The notes: a model not told the origin generated them from the letters alone. Shown: positions 1-8,342, counted from the stretch's first letter. The stretch: DNA of 64,000 nt from Agrobacterium genomosp. 13 str. CFBP 6927 (GCA_900012615.1 LT009756.1:264035-328034), one strand, 5' to 3'. Program-made: numbers and translations.

Positions 1-26
1 AAACGCGACGTTAGGCGCGTTTTTTT
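1..26 (+). terminator. Rho-independent terminator of an upstream gene
   Basis: A short stem (AAACGCG pairing with CGCGTTT around an 8-base loop) is followed by a run of T on the plus strand. It most likely ends a plus-strand gene lying left of the window. The A-run on the other side means it could weakly serve ptsN, which ends at 63 on the minus strand. Confidence 0.5.
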
Positions 27-62
27 ATGTCATGAAAACTGAGGCCAGCAGGGAAGCGGCGA

Positions 63-524
63 TCAGGCCGCCGTCGCCTGCTCCTGATTGAGGAAGGCGT
101 AGATTGCCGTGTCGGAATCGGTGGCGCGCAGCTTGGCCACCAGTTCGGGGTCGCGCAGGGCGCGCGCAATTCTGGACAGGGCCTTGAGGTGATCCGCGCC
201 GGCACCCTCGGGCGCGAGCAGCAGGAAAACCAGATCGACCGGCTGGTCGTCCAGTGCTTCGAAATCGACCGGCGTTTCAAGACGTGCGAAAACACCGGTG
301 ATCTGATGAATGCTGTTGAGCTTGCCATGCGGAATGGCGATGCCGTGGCCCACACCGGTGGAGCCGAGCTTTTCACGCTGGAGGATGACGTCGAAAACTT
401 CCCGTTCCGAGACTCCGGTAATTCTGGCTGCCTTTGCGGCCAGCTCCTGAAGCAATTGCTTTTTGGAATTCACCTTGAGGGCGGGAATAATCGCATCTTG
501 TTGCAGCAAATCTGCCAACGCCAT
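63..524 (-). CDS. ptsN: PTS IIA-like nitrogen-regulatory protein PtsN (EIIA-Ntr)
   Basis: Soluble phosphocarrier of the nitrogen phosphotransferase system (PtsP-NPr-PtsN), which signals nitrogen and carbon state and affects potassium homeostasis and other targets in the cytoplasm. The 153-residue protein is the normal length. It carries the EIIA type-2 motif GIAIPHGKL with the phosphorylatable His at residue 66, and an LLLAPEGAGADHLKALS segment typical of the fold. The start has a good purine-rich Shine-Dalgarno (AAGGAAAAAG) just upstream. It is the last gene of the minus-strand run lptC-lptA-lptB-rpoN-hpf-ptsN, the usual proteobacterial arrangement, and is separated from hpf by a strong hairpin at 554-592. 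Confidence 0.96.
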   Translation of the reverse strand: MALADLLQQDAIIPALKVNSKKQLLQELAAKAARITGVSEREVFDVILQREKLGSTGVGHGIAIPHGKLNSIHQITGVFARLETPVDFEALDDQPVDLVFLLLAPEGAGADHLKALSRIARALRDPELVAKLRATDSDTAIYAFLNQEQATAA

Positions 525-553
525 TCTCTTTTTCCTTCATGCCATCGAGACGA

Positions 554-592
554 TGTGGGAGGCAGATACGCTTTCGCGCCCTGCCTCCCACA
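554..592 (-). other. Stable hairpin between hpf and ptsN
   Basis: A perfect 12-bp inverted repeat (TGTGGGAGGCAG and its complement) with a 15-base loop fills the gap between the hpf stop (608) and the ptsN start (524). No U-run follows on the minus strand, so it does not look like a simple terminator. An RNA processing or stability element, or partial attenuation of ptsN, is inferred. Confidence 0.6.
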
Positions 593-607
593 GTCCTGTC
601 AGACTGT

Positions 608-1180
608 TCAGCTCTTGATCGTTTCCGCGTCGATCCAGCCGATATTGCCGTCATGACGTCGGTAGACGATGTTGAGATATTCCTTGCCCGGGCTGCGGAA
701 GAGCAGAACCGGTTCGTCCGTCATGTCGAGCGCCATCACGGCGCTGGCAACGGACATTGTCTTTATCTGTTTCGAACTCTCTGCCACGATGGTGGGTGCG
801 TAGTCTTCAGGGACCTCGTGATCCTCATCGGGAATAGCATCCATCACCGTATAGGCGATTTCCGGCATCACGCCATTTGCGCCGCTATGATGGTCTTTCA
901 GCTTGCGCTTGTAACGACGCAGGCGCTTTTCAATCCGCTCTGCGGCGGCATCGAAACTCGCTTGCGGATCATTTGCCTGACCCGCCGCATGCAATACAAC
1001 GCCCGTATCAAGATGCAGCTTGCAATCGGCGGCAAAACGCGATCCCGACTTCTCCACGGTCACTTGGCCTGAATACCCCCCATCGAAGTATTTGGTAACC
1101 GCCAGACCTATATTGTCCTCAATCCGCTGACGGAAAGATTCACCGATCTCCATATGTTTACCAGATACACGCACACTCAT
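608..1180 (-). CDS. hpf: Ribosome hibernation promoting factor, long form (HPF/RaiA)
   Basis: Binds the 30S subunit and promotes 100S dimer formation in stationary phase or starvation. The 190-residue protein has the N-terminal S30AE/YfiA domain (from MSVRVSGKHMEIGESFRQRI through KRLRRYKRKLKDH, about residues 1-105), then a linker and the C-terminal dimerisation domain ending EYLNIVYRRHDGNIGWIDAE, so this is the long HPF type. I chose the ATG at 1178-1180 over longer frames because an AAGGAAA Shine-Dalgarno precedes it and homologues begin MSVRVSG. It lies downstream of rpoN after a gap of about 245 bp and upstream of ptsN, the position in which it was long called the sigma54 modulation protein. 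Confidence 0.94.
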   Translation of the reverse strand: MSVRVSGKHMEIGESFRQRIEDNIGLAVTKYFDGGYSGQVTVEKSGSRFAADCKLHLDTGVVLHAAGQANDPQASFDAAAERIEKRLRRYKRKLKDHHSGANGVMPEIAYTVMDAIPDEDHEVPEDYAPTIVAESSKQIKTMSVASAVMALDMTDEPVLLFRSPGKEYLNIVYRRHDGNIGWIDAETIKS

Positions 1181-1402
1181 GGAAATTTTCCTTTTTGTAG
1201 TGATTTGCGAGTACCAGCTTACGTCAAGCCGCGCGCGCATCCAAGCGTTTCGAAGACCTTAAAAAGCCCCCATTCGAATTTTACGCCCATGGACGGTGGA
1301 GATGAATCCGTTACAAATGACCTTGCTTACGTGTGCGGCGGGCTTCTAGCCCCTGGCGTGGCAAGAGTCAATGGTGCAGCCGGGATGCGGCAGCCAAGCC
1401 CT

Positions 1403-1420
1403 GAAAACGTGATCGTTTTC
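1403..1420 (-). other. Small hairpin just after the rpoN stop
   Basis: A perfect 7-bp stem (GAAAACG / CGTTTTC) with a 4-base loop begins 5 bases after the rpoN stop codon. There is no T-run after it, so a terminator role is weak. The remaining gap to hpf (1181-1402) shows no other feature I can support. Confidence 0.35.
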
Positions 1421-1425
1421 GCCGC

Positions 1426-2976
1426 TCAGTAGGCTGAGGCCCTCGCCAGCGCTTTCTTTTCCCGGCGCCTTTGCACGGAGGAGGGGATGTTCATCGCCTC
1501 GCGATATTTGGCGACGGTGCGGCGGGCGAGATCGATGCCGCTCTTTTTCAGATTGTCGACGATATCGTCATCGGAAAGCACGGCGTCGGCGGACTCCTGC
1601 GCGATCATGCCCTTGATGCGGTGGCGCACCGCTTCCGCCGAATGGCTGTCGCCGCCTTCCACGGAACTGATCGACACGCTGAAGAAATATTTGAGCTCGA
1701 ACAGACCGCGCGGCGTCAGCATGTATTTTTTCGACGTCACGCGGCTGACGGTGGATTCGTGCATCTTGATCGCATCGGCCACCGTCTTCAGGTTCAGCGG
1801 GCGCAGGTGATCCACGCCGTTGACGAGAAAGGCGTCCTGCTGGCGTACGATTTCGGTTGCCACCTTCATGATGGTGCGTGCGCGCTGGTCCAGGCTCCGG
1901 GTGAGCCAATGGGCAGTCTGCATGCACTCGGCCAGAAAATCCTGATCCTCGCCCTGACGAACCTTGTGCCGTGAGACCTCGGCGAAATAGGTCTGGTTGA
2001 TGAGCACGCGAGGCAGGGTTTCGGGATTGATTTCCACAAGCCAGCCGCCTGTAGAGGAGGGGCGCACGATGATATCGGGGACGATTGTCTCAGAAACGGT
2101 CGAATCGTAGCCCGCGCCGGGTCGTGGATTGAGTGTGCGGATTTCCGCCAGCATGTCGAGAAGGTCTTCTTCATCGACGCCGCAGAGTTTTTTCAGAGCC
2201 GCAAAGTCCCGTTTGGCCAGAAGTTCCAGATTGTCGACAAAGGCCCGCATCGCCGGATCGAGCCGATCTTTCTGGGCGAGCTGGATTGCCAGACATTCAC
2301 TCAGCGAGCGGGAAAACACGCCCGGAGGATCAAAGCCCTGAAGGGTTTTCAAAACCTGCTCAACAGCGGATGGGGTTGCTCCCAGCCGTTCGGCGACATC
2401 ATCCACAGCGTCCGTCGCGATATAGCCGGTTTCGTCGAGCTGGCCGATCAGCGCATCGGCGATCATCCGCTCCTCCGGGGAAGAAATGGCGAGCGGCAAT
2501 TGCTGATTGAGATGGTCACCGAGGCTCTGTTTTGCGGCAACGAAGTCGTCGAGGTCGTAACCTTCGCCGGATTCCTGTCCGGGCATGGATTTCCACTGGC
2601 CCGCCAGCTCGGGGGCGTCGGCTTTTCTGGGCTCGCCGTCGTCGGGAAAGACGTTTTCAAAGCTGGTATCCAGTTGTTCGCCAAGATTGGCGGCGCGCTC
2701 ACCGTACCAGTCGTCGCTGTCAGCCGTTATCGCAGCGGATTTATCCGAAGCCTCGCTGTCGGCATCGCCGAAATTCTCCGCATCCGCCGGGCTGTCACCG
2801 CCCAAATCGCCGTCGTTTGCCGCAATTTCAAGCAGCGGATTGCGTTCGACCTCCTGCGCAATAAACTGCGTCAGCTCGAAATGCGTCATCTGAAGCAGCT
2901 GGATGGACTGCATCAGTTGCGGTGTCATCACAAGAGACTGGTTTTGACGCAGCAAAAGGCTGGCAGATAATGCCAT
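1426..2976 (-). CDS. rpoN: RNA polymerase sigma-54 factor RpoN
   Basis: Alternative sigma factor for -24/-12 promoters, requiring AAA+ activators such as NtrC, NifA or DctD. It is 516 residues long. The N-terminal region I is clear (LLLRQNQSLVMTPQLMQSIQ, residues 7-26) and is followed by an acidic low-complexity region II (about 50-130). The core-binding domain and HTH follow, and the diagnostic RpoN box ARRTVAKYRE lies at residues 484-493 near the C terminus. It is downstream of lptB after a 152-bp gap that holds a hairpin (3097-3123) and a sigma54-like sequence on the opposite strand (3050-3065). Its position between the lpt genes and hpf-ptsN is typical of proteobacteria. Confidence 0.98.
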   Translation of the reverse strand: MALSASLLLRQNQSLVMTPQLMQSIQLLQMTHFELTQFIAQEVERNPLLEIAANDGDLGGDSPADAENFGDADSEASDKSAAITADSDDWYGERAANLGEQLDTSFENVFPDDGEPRKADAPELAGQWKSMPGQESGEGYDLDDFVAAKQSLGDHLNQQLPLAISSPEERMIADALIGQLDETGYIATDAVDDVAERLGATPSAVEQVLKTLQGFDPPGVFSRSLSECLAIQLAQKDRLDPAMRAFVDNLELLAKRDFAALKKLCGVDEEDLLDMLAEIRTLNPRPGAGYDSTVSETIVPDIIVRPSSTGGWLVEINPETLPRVLINQTYFAEVSRHKVRQGEDQDFLAECMQTAHWLTRSLDQRARTIMKVATEIVRQQDAFLVNGVDHLRPLNLKTVADAIKMHESTVSRVTSKKYMLTPRGLFELKYFFSVSISSVEGGDSHSAEAVRHRIKGMIAQESADAVLSDDDIVDNLKKSGIDLARRTVAKYREAMNIPSSVQRRREKKALARASAY

Positions 2977-3049
2977 GGCGGACGCGAAACTCCCCTTACA
3001 GCTTCTCCATTGCCACAGTTTTCATAAATTTTGCGGAGGCAAGAGAACT

Positions 3050-3065
3050 TGGCCCAAAAATTGCT
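3050..3065 (+). promoter_or_regulatory. Sigma54-type -24/-12 sequence facing away from rpoN
   Basis: TGGCCC-N5-TTGCT has GG and GC doublets spaced exactly 12 bases apart, and matches the TGGCAC-N5-TTGCA consensus except at one base of each element. It lies 74-89 bp upstream of rpoN but on the plus strand, so it would transcribe toward lptB antisense. It may instead let sigma54 holoenzyme bind over the rpoN promoter as a negative autoregulatory site. Function is inferred. Confidence 0.4.
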
Positions 3066-3096
3066 TTTTTATCTTGTTTGGTCAAGCGTCAGGGCG

Positions 3097-3123
3097 GGGC
3101 GCGATGAAGAATCTTTCGCGCCC
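3097..3123 (-). other. Hairpin downstream of lptB
   Basis: A GGGCGCGA / TCGCGCCC 8-bp GC-rich stem with an 11-base loop begins 5 bases after the lptB stop in the lptB-rpoN gap. No U-run follows on the minus strand. It could be an mRNA processing or stability element that decouples lpt and rpoN mRNA levels. Confidence 0.4.
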
Positions 3124-3128
3124 GGGGG

Positions 3129-3938
3129 CTACAGGCTAAAATTATTGCCGAGATAGAGGCGGCGAACGTCAGGATTATTGACGATATCGTCCGCACGGCC
3201 ATGGGTCAGAACCTCACCGGCATGGATGATATAGGCACGGTCGATGAGGCCGAGCGTTTCGCGGACGTTGTGGTCAGTAATGAGAACGCCGATCCCGCGT
3301 GCGGTCAAATGCCGGACAAGATTCTGGATGTCGCTGACGGAAATAGGATCAACGCCCGCAAAAGGCTCGTCCAGGAGCATGAAGGTCGGATCGGTCGCGA
3401 GAGCACGGGCGATTTCGAGGCGGCGGCGTTCACCACCCGAAAGTGCGACTGCCGGCGATTTGCGCAGCTGCGCAATATGAAACTCTTCCAACAACTCATC
3501 GAGCTTGTGGTTGCGCTTGACGCTGTCCGGTTCGTGGACCTCCAGCACGGCGCGGATGTTTTCCTCCACCGTCAGTCCGCGGAAAATCGAGGCTTCCTGC
3601 GGCAGATAACCGACGCCGAGGCGCGCACGCCTGTACATCGGCATGCCGGTAACGTCATTGCCGTTGATGGCGATCTTGCCGGTATCGACGGGCACGAGGC
3701 CCGTGATCATGTAAAAACAGGTGGTTTTGCCCGCGCCGTTGGGGCCGAGCAGCCCCACGGCCTCGCCGCGGCGCACGACCAGGGAAACGCCGTTGACGAC
3801 CCGGCGCGTATTATAGGTCTTCGTCAGACCATGCGCGATCAGGGTGCCTTCATAACGAGCCTTGTCGGCTTGCGATGTCGCCTCCACGGATCGGTTGCGC
3901 CCGCCGCCAAATATTTTTGAGATCGAAGGTATCTTCAC
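3129..3938 (-). CDS. lptB: LPS export ABC transporter ATP-binding protein LptB
   Basis: Cytoplasmic ATPase of the LptB2FGC complex that pulls lipopolysaccharide out of the inner membrane toward the LptA bridge. It has 269 residues with Walker A GPNGAGKT (65-72), signature LSGGE (166-170), Walker B FMLLDEP (186-192) and switch His (about 223, in ITDHNVRE). An N-terminal extension of about 30 residues precedes the ABC domain compared with the roughly 240-residue enterobacterial protein; rhizobial homologues commonly have this. It follows lptA after only 9 bases, and lptC-lptA-lptB form one unit. LptF and LptG are not in the window. Confidence 0.95.
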   Translation of the reverse strand: MKIPSISKIFGGGRNRSVEATSQADKARYEGTLIAHGLTKTYNTRRVVNGVSLVVRRGEAVGLLGPNGAGKTTCFYMITGLVPVDTGKIAINGNDVTGMPMYRRARLGVGYLPQEASIFRGLTVEENIRAVLEVHEPDSVKRNHKLDELLEEFHIAQLRKSPAVALSGGERRRLEIARALATDPTFMLLDEPFAGVDPISVSDIQNLVRHLTARGIGVLITDHNVRETLGLIDRAYIIHAGEVLTHGRADDIVNNPDVRRLYLGNNFSL

Positions 3939-3947
3939 GAGGTGAGA

Positions 3948-4505
3948 CTACTGTTTTTTCTGCGATTTCGGATCGAGCATGATCCGAACGGGGCCGCCGC
4001 AGCTTTCGAGCTTCGCCTGTCCCGTATTCATCAAAACAGTCAGCTTGCAGCCGGTGAAGACATTCGTGCCTTCAGACAGCACAACCTGCTTGCCCGTCAG
4101 GATGAAGGTCTGAGCCGCCATGTCGAATTCGCCGTGATCGGCCGTGGCCTTCTGGGTCTCGGATGTCAGATAGACATTATTATCGACGAAGATTTTTTCG
4201 ATATTGGCATCACCGCTGGTGAGCGATGAACCCTCTCCCTTGTAATTCACCGTCATCTTGCCGGCCTGAAGGGTGGTCGTGCCCTGCACCACTTTCACAT
4301 TACCGGTGAAATAGGCCTTGCGCTCCTGATCCCGGATTTCGAGCTGATCGCTTTCAATGGCGATCGGCTGGTCGCCGGAGAGCTTGACGCCCTGCATGTT
4401 GCTCGTGGTGTTCTGGGCGAAAGCCACGGTTGCAAGACAGGAGAAAACAAAGGCCGTAAGGCCCGCGGATTTGCCAATGGAAACGGGACGGGAAATTTGC
4501 ATCAT
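3948..4505 (-). CDS. lptA: LPS transport periplasmic protein LptA
   Basis: Periplasmic beta-jellyroll protein bridging LptC in the inner membrane and LptD in the outer membrane. The protein has a signal peptide ending near TVAFA, then an OstA-like domain (PIAIESDQLEIRDQERKAYF, GNVKVVQG, MTVNYKGEG). The start is ambiguous: ATG at 4503-4505 gives 185 residues beginning MMQISRPVS, while ATG at 4530-4532 adds nine residues and overlaps the lptC stop. Either start keeps the signal peptide. I prefer 4505 because it leaves lptC intact, but the overlapping start would give translational coupling. Mature termini and a positively charged tail (DPKSQKKQ) are as in rhizobial LptA. Confidence 0.9.
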   Translation of the reverse strand: MMQISRPVSIGKSAGLTAFVFSCLATVAFAQNTTSNMQGVKLSGDQPIAIESDQLEIRDQERKAYFTGNVKVVQGTTTLQAGKMTVNYKGEGSSLTSGDANIEKIFVDNNVYLTSETQKATADHGEFDMAAQTFILTGKQVVLSEGTNVFTGCKLTVLMNTGQAKLESCGGPVRIMLDPKSQKKQ

Positions 4506-4518
4506 CTGGACCGGGCTC

Positions 4519-5184
4519 TCACTTGCCTTCATTCTTGATATTGGATGCAGCGATACGTGCCCGTACCTGCCCCGAAAATGTAATCGTCTTGCCATTATCG
4601 GCGATATCAATCGATTGCGCAACAATCGAGCCGTCGTTTGTTTTGATCGAAACGGGCTCTTTGCTGCTCATTTTTCCGGCCTTCAAATCGACATCCGCAG
4701 ACTGGAACTTCGCTTGTATGCCATTGCTGAGATTGATGTCAAAAGGGGCCGTCATCTTCAGCGTGTTGGTGGCCCGGTCGAAAATGCCTTCCTTGGCAAT
4801 TACCTGGGCGACGCCATCGTTCACCGGCACCGCGGCCAGAACCTTCTCCAGCGTCATGAGGTTGGGGTTGGCGATATCCTGCAACGCACGGTCGGCGTTC
4901 ATGGAATAATCGATCCCCTTCTCGTTGCGGCCGGCAACCGCGGGTTTTTCCATCACGATCTTGCCATCCTCGATCCTCGCGCTTTCAAGCGAGACCTCAT
5001 CGGGCGCCCAGGTCCGGATAAGCGAAACGGCGATGAAGGCAAGCGAAATGACCGCCGCGCCGAGGGGCAGGATGATTTTCAGCCGCTTCACGCGCGCAGA
5101 ATGCCTGAGCGCGCGCTCGTAAGCGCCGTTCTGGTCATTGGGCAGCGGAAATGCTGGCGCTGGTTCGCGAAGTCTTTCAAGCAT
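4519..5184 (-). CDS. lptC: LPS export inner-membrane anchor protein LptC
   Basis: Single-pass inner-membrane protein that receives lipopolysaccharide from LptB2FG and passes it to LptA. It has 221 residues from the chosen ATG (MLERLREPAPAF). A cytoplasmic N-terminal tail is followed by one membrane helix at about residues 35-57 (LKIILPLGAAVISLAFIAVS) and a periplasmic LptC/OstA-like domain. The frame is open further upstream, with a TTG at 5281-5283 that would add 33 residues; I prefer the ATG as closer to family length. It is the first gene of the leftward operon and is divergent from sppA across 245 bp that must hold promoters for both directions. Confidence 0.88.
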   Translation of the reverse strand: MLERLREPAPAFPLPNDQNGAYERALRHSARVKRLKIILPLGAAVISLAFIAVSLIRTWAPDEVSLESARIEDGKIVMEKPAVAGRNEKGIDYSMNADRALQDIANPNLMTLEKVLAAVPVNDGVAQVIAKEGIFDRATNTLKMTAPFDINLSNGIQAKFQSADVDLKAGKMSSKEPVSIKTNDGSIVAQSIDIADNGKTITFSGQVRARIAASNIKNEGK

Positions 5185-5429
5185 AAGAGTGGATCCGGAA
5201 ACTTCCTGGGCGCCATTCTGGCGCACAATTGAAGCTTGTATGTTTATCTTAAAGTCTTTGGCACGAGTGCTTTGTCCTGCCAATATGGTTTTTGTCTGGA
5301 AAGGTGCAAGGGAAATGCGAATTTTATCGTAATTCTGGTTTCCTTATTGTTTCCTTGCGGCTTCGCGCTAGAAGAACCATATGGCCGTGATGCTCATGTC
5401 GCTCAAAGGCCGGATGGCAGAGGTTTTCG

Positions 5430-6383
5430 ATGGATAATATGGCGATAGCGGATCGCAGGCAATTGCGCCGCAAGCTGACTTTCTGGCGGGTTGCCGCCGT
5501 TCTCCTGCTTGTCGCCGGCATTTTCGGCCTTTACCGGTTTTTATGGACCGAGCCTCAGCAAAGCGCCAGACCGCACATTGCCCGTGTCGAGGTTTCCGGT
5601 CTGATCCAGGATAACACCGAACTTCTCGAGCGGCTCGACAAGATTGCCAAGAGCGACAATGTCAAAGGCCTGATCGTTTCGATCTCCTCGCCCGGCGGCA
5701 CAACCTATGGCGGCGAGCGTATCTTCAAGGCCATTCGCGGCGTTGCGGAAAAGAAGCCGGTCGTCTCCGATGTCCGCACTTTGGCGGCCTCCGCTGGGTA
5801 TATGATCGCGTCGGCCGGCGATACCATTGTTGCCGGTGAAACCTCCATCACCGGCTCGATCGGTGTGATCTTCCAGTATCCGCAGGTTGGCCAGCTTATG
5901 GAAAAGCTCGGCGTCTCGCTGCAGGAAATCAAGTCGTCGCCGATGAAGGCGGAGCCTTCGCCTTTCCATGAGGCGCCGGAGGAAGCGAAGACGATGATCC
6001 GTGCCATGGTGATGGACAGCTACGGCTGGTTCGTCGATCTTGTGGCCGATCGCCGCAAGTTGCCGCGCGAAGATGTGCTGAAACTGGCGGATGGATCGAT
6101 TTTCACCGGCAGGCAGGCGCTCGCCAACAGGCTGGTCGATACGCTGGGCGGCGAAAAGGAAATTCGCGGCTATTTCGAAACACGCGGCGTTGCCAAGGAT
6201 TTGCCGATCGTCGAATGGCGCGCGCCGTCGTCCCGTTCGCCTTTTGCGCTTTTCAGTGTTGCGCAAATAGCGAAGTTTCTGGGATATGACGATTTAATTC
6301 CCTTCACAGGCCCTGGTCAGCTCGGTGCGGACAAGTTGTTTCTTGACGGTCTTGTTTCCGTTTGGCAGGTTGAGCCGCGTTAA
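5430..6383 (+). CDS. sppA: Signal peptide peptidase SppA (S49 family)
   Basis: Membrane-anchored serine protease that degrades cleaved signal peptides. The 317-residue protein is the short form with one S49 domain and one N-terminal membrane helix (about 17-37, [20 protein letters not shown]). The catalytic dyad can be assigned by family spacing: Ser121 in [11 protein letters not shown] and Lys173 in [10 protein letters not shown], 52 residues apart as in Bacillus SppA. The ISSPGG motif near residue 85-90 is also present. It is followed after 26 bp by ihfB, so the two are probably cotranscribed. Confidence 0.93.
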   Translation: MDNMAIADRRQLRRKLTFWRVAAVLLLVAGIFGLYRFLWTEPQQSARPHIARVEVSGLIQDNTELLERLDKIAKSDNVKGLIVSISSPGGTTYGGERIFKAIRGVAEKKPVVSDVRTLAASAGYMIASAGDTIVAGETSITGSIGVIFQYPQVGQLMEKLGVSLQEIKSSPMKAEPSPFHEAPEEAKTMIRAMVMDSYGWFVDLVADRRKLPREDVLKLADGSIFTGRQALANRLVDTLGGEKEIRGYFETRGVAKDLPIVEWRAPSSRSPFALFSVAQIAKFLGYDDLIPFTGPGQLGADKLFLDGLVSVWQVEPR

Positions 6384-6409
6384 AAATCCAATTCTTTCAG
6401 GGGGCAACC

Positions 6410-6712
6410 GTGATCAAGTCTGAACTGGTGCAGATCGTTGCTGCGCGTAACCCGCACCTTTATCACCGCGACGTGGAAAACATCGTCAATGCGGTGCTGG
6501 ATGAAATCACCGATGCCCTTGCGGCAGGAAATCGTGTCGAGCTTCGTGGTTTCGGCGCATTTTCGGTGAAAAACCGTCCTTCGCGATCCGGCCGGAACCC
6601 GCGCACGGGTGAGTCGGTTTTCGTCGAGGAAAAATGGGTGCCTTTCTTCAAGACGGGCAAGGAACTGCGCGAGCGCCTGAACCCCGGCATGGGTGACGAA
6701 GAGGACGATTGA
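6410..6712 (+). CDS. ihfB: Integration host factor beta subunit
   Basis: Beta subunit of the IHF heterodimer, a sequence-specific DNA-bending protein that assists sigma54 promoters, replication and recombination. It has 100 residues in the HU/IHF fold with the minor-groove arm motif [21 protein letters not shown] (here around residues 45-65) containing the intercalating proline. It starts MIKSELVQ and ends with an acidic tail (GDEEDD). It lies 26 bp after sppA and 64 bp before the LapA-domain gene. The alpha subunit gene is not in this window. Confidence 0.96.
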   Translation: MIKSELVQIVAARNPHLYHRDVENIVNAVLDEITDALAAGNRVELRGFGAFSVKNRPSRSGRNPRTGESVFVEEKWVPFFKTGKELRERLNPGMGDEEDD

Positions 6713-6776
6713 TCGTCCTCAACGCACGCGCCGGAAACGGAGCTAGCGGAGCCCCGCAGCGATGGAGTATTCTCGG

Positions 6777-7118
6777 ATGTCGAAAAAAATCATCAACCTC
6801 ATCATCCTGCTTCCGCTGGCGATTATTCTCGTCATCCTGTGCGTTGCCAATCGTCAGGCCGTGACGCTGGCGTTAAATCCCTTCCGGCCCGAAGATGGCG
6901 TTCTCTCTTTCACCGCGCCGTTTTTCGTCTTCCTGTTTCTGGCCGTCATTTTCGGCGTGCTGCTGGGGTCTTCGGCCACCTGGTTTGCGCAGGGCAAGCA
7001 TCGCAAACGCGCCCGTATCGAGGCGAAAGAAGCGGTTCGCTGGCATGACGAGGCCAACCGGCAGAAAGCTGCTGCGACCGGCCATGTTCCCAATGTCGGT
7101 CAACTCCCGGCAAAGTGA
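6777..7118 (+). CDS. LapA (lipopolysaccharide assembly protein A)-domain membrane protein
   Basis: Small inner-membrane protein of about 113 residues with two hydrophobic segments (about 5-25, INLIILLPLAIILVILCVAN, and about 40-65, FTAPFFVFLFLAVIFGVLLG), followed by a basic cytoplasmic tail (RKRARIEAKEAVRW). This is the DUF1049/LapA layout; in E. coli LapA tunes LpxC turnover with LapB. No LapB-like TPR domain is present here, so the exact role is open. The ATG at 6777 is preferred over 6762 because GGAG lies about 10 bases upstream. It probably shares a transcript with ihfB. Confidence 0.8.
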   Translation: MSKKIINLIILLPLAIILVILCVANRQAVTLALNPFRPEDGVLSFTAPFFVFLFLAVIFGVLLGSSATWFAQGKHRKRARIEAKEAVRWHDEANRQKAAATGHVPNVGQLPAK

Positions 7119-7301
7119 TGTAGCCGACATTCGTTCCGGCTCTAGGCGAGCGGCGCGTGGAATGCTATTTGCTGCGCCATAAGACGCGGGCAGAAGCGGA
7201 AAGATTTCCATTGAAGAAAAAGACAGCCGGCCGGGCAATCGTGCACGTGCCGGGAGCGAGAAAAACAGGTTCATGCCGCAAAGCCGGCACGGCGGGCGGA
7301 A

Positions 7302-8342
7302 GTGGCACCGAAAAAGCGCGAGCCGGACGCAGTCCGCAGCGTGCCAAAACCTGCGCCGAGGGAAAAGGTTACGCCGGCGGCAGCCGTTGAGCAGGTGCCC
7401 GCGCGGCCGCTCAAGCCTCGCACCGGCGAACGTCCCGCAGAGCAGGTTCCGGTCATTCTGGAATCGAGCGGTGCGGGCGATTTTCACCTGATCGACAGTG
7501 GCAACGGCCTGAAGCTTGAACAATACGGCGAATATCGCGTCGTCCGTCCCGAGGCGCAGGCGCTGTGGCAACCGTCGGTCCCCGACCGCGTATGGCAGAA
7601 TGCCGACGCCATTTTCACCGGTGATACCGATGAGGACGGCATGGGCCGCTGGCGTTTTCCAAAGGCGGCGCTTGGCGAAACCTGGCCACTATCCCTGCTC
7701 GGGGTCGATTTTCTTGGCCGTTTCACCGCTTTCCGTCACGTCGGCGTCTTCCCGGAACAGATCGTCCACTGGGAATGGCTGAAGCATACCGTCGAGACGG
7801 CCGACCGGCCGCTGAAAGTGCTGAACCTGTTCGGTTACACCGGCGTCGCCTCGCTGGTTGCGGCTGCCGCGGGTGCTGAAGTCACCCATGTCGATGCTTC
7901 CAAGAAGGCGATTGGCTGGGCCAAGGAAAATCAGGCGCTTGCCGGGCTTGAACAGGCGCCCATCCGCTGGATCTGCGAAGATGCGATGAAATTCATCCAG
8001 CGTGAGGAACGTCGCGGCAGCACCTATGACATCATCCTCACCGACCCGCCGAAATTCGGCCGTGGCACCCATGGCGAAGTCTGGCAATTATTCGACCATC
8101 TGCCGCTGATGCTGGATATCTGCCGTGAAATCCTGTCGCCCAGGGCACTCGGCCTTGTGCTGACGGCCTATTCCATCCGTGCCAGCTTCTATTCGATGCA
8201 CGAACTGATGCGCGAAACCATGCGTGGCGCCGGTGGCGTTGTCGCATCCGGCGAACTCGTCATTCGCGAGGCCGGTCTTGATGGCAAGACGCCGGGCCGG
8301 GTGCTTTCCACATCGCTGTTCAGCCGCTGGGAGCCGAAATGA
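7302..8342 (+). CDS. Class I SAM-dependent (rRNA-type) methyltransferase
   Basis: Predicted S-adenosylmethionine-dependent methyltransferase resembling the RlmI/COG1092 group that methylates rRNA bases. The SAM-binding motif I is LKVLNLFGYTGVASL (about 171-185), with acidic motif II near VTHVDAS (194-200) and motif IV DPPKFG (248-253). The first 50 residues are a proline- and lysine-rich low-complexity leader. The start is a GTG at 7302; no ATG lies in frame back to the stop at 7212, so the N terminus is uncertain (see findings). The stop overlaps the next start as ATGA, forming a tight three-gene unit with the TrmH-like gene and lspA. The target nucleotide cannot be told from sequence. Confidence 0.82.
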   Translation: MAPKKREPDAVRSVPKPAPREKVTPAAAVEQVPARPLKPRTGERPAEQVPVILESSGAGDFHLIDSGNGLKLEQYGEYRVVRPEAQALWQPSVPDRVWQNADAIFTGDTDEDGMGRWRFPKAALGETWPLSLLGVDFLGRFTAFRHVGVFPEQIVHWEWLKHTVETADRPLKVLNLFGYTGVASLVAAAAGAEVTHVDASKKAIGWAKENQALAGLEQAPIRWICEDAMKFIQREERRGSTYDIILTDPPKFGRGTHGEVWQLFDHLPLMLDICREILSPRALGLVLTAYSIRASFYSMHELMRETMRGAGGVVASGELVIREAGLDGKTPGRVLSTSLFSRWEPK

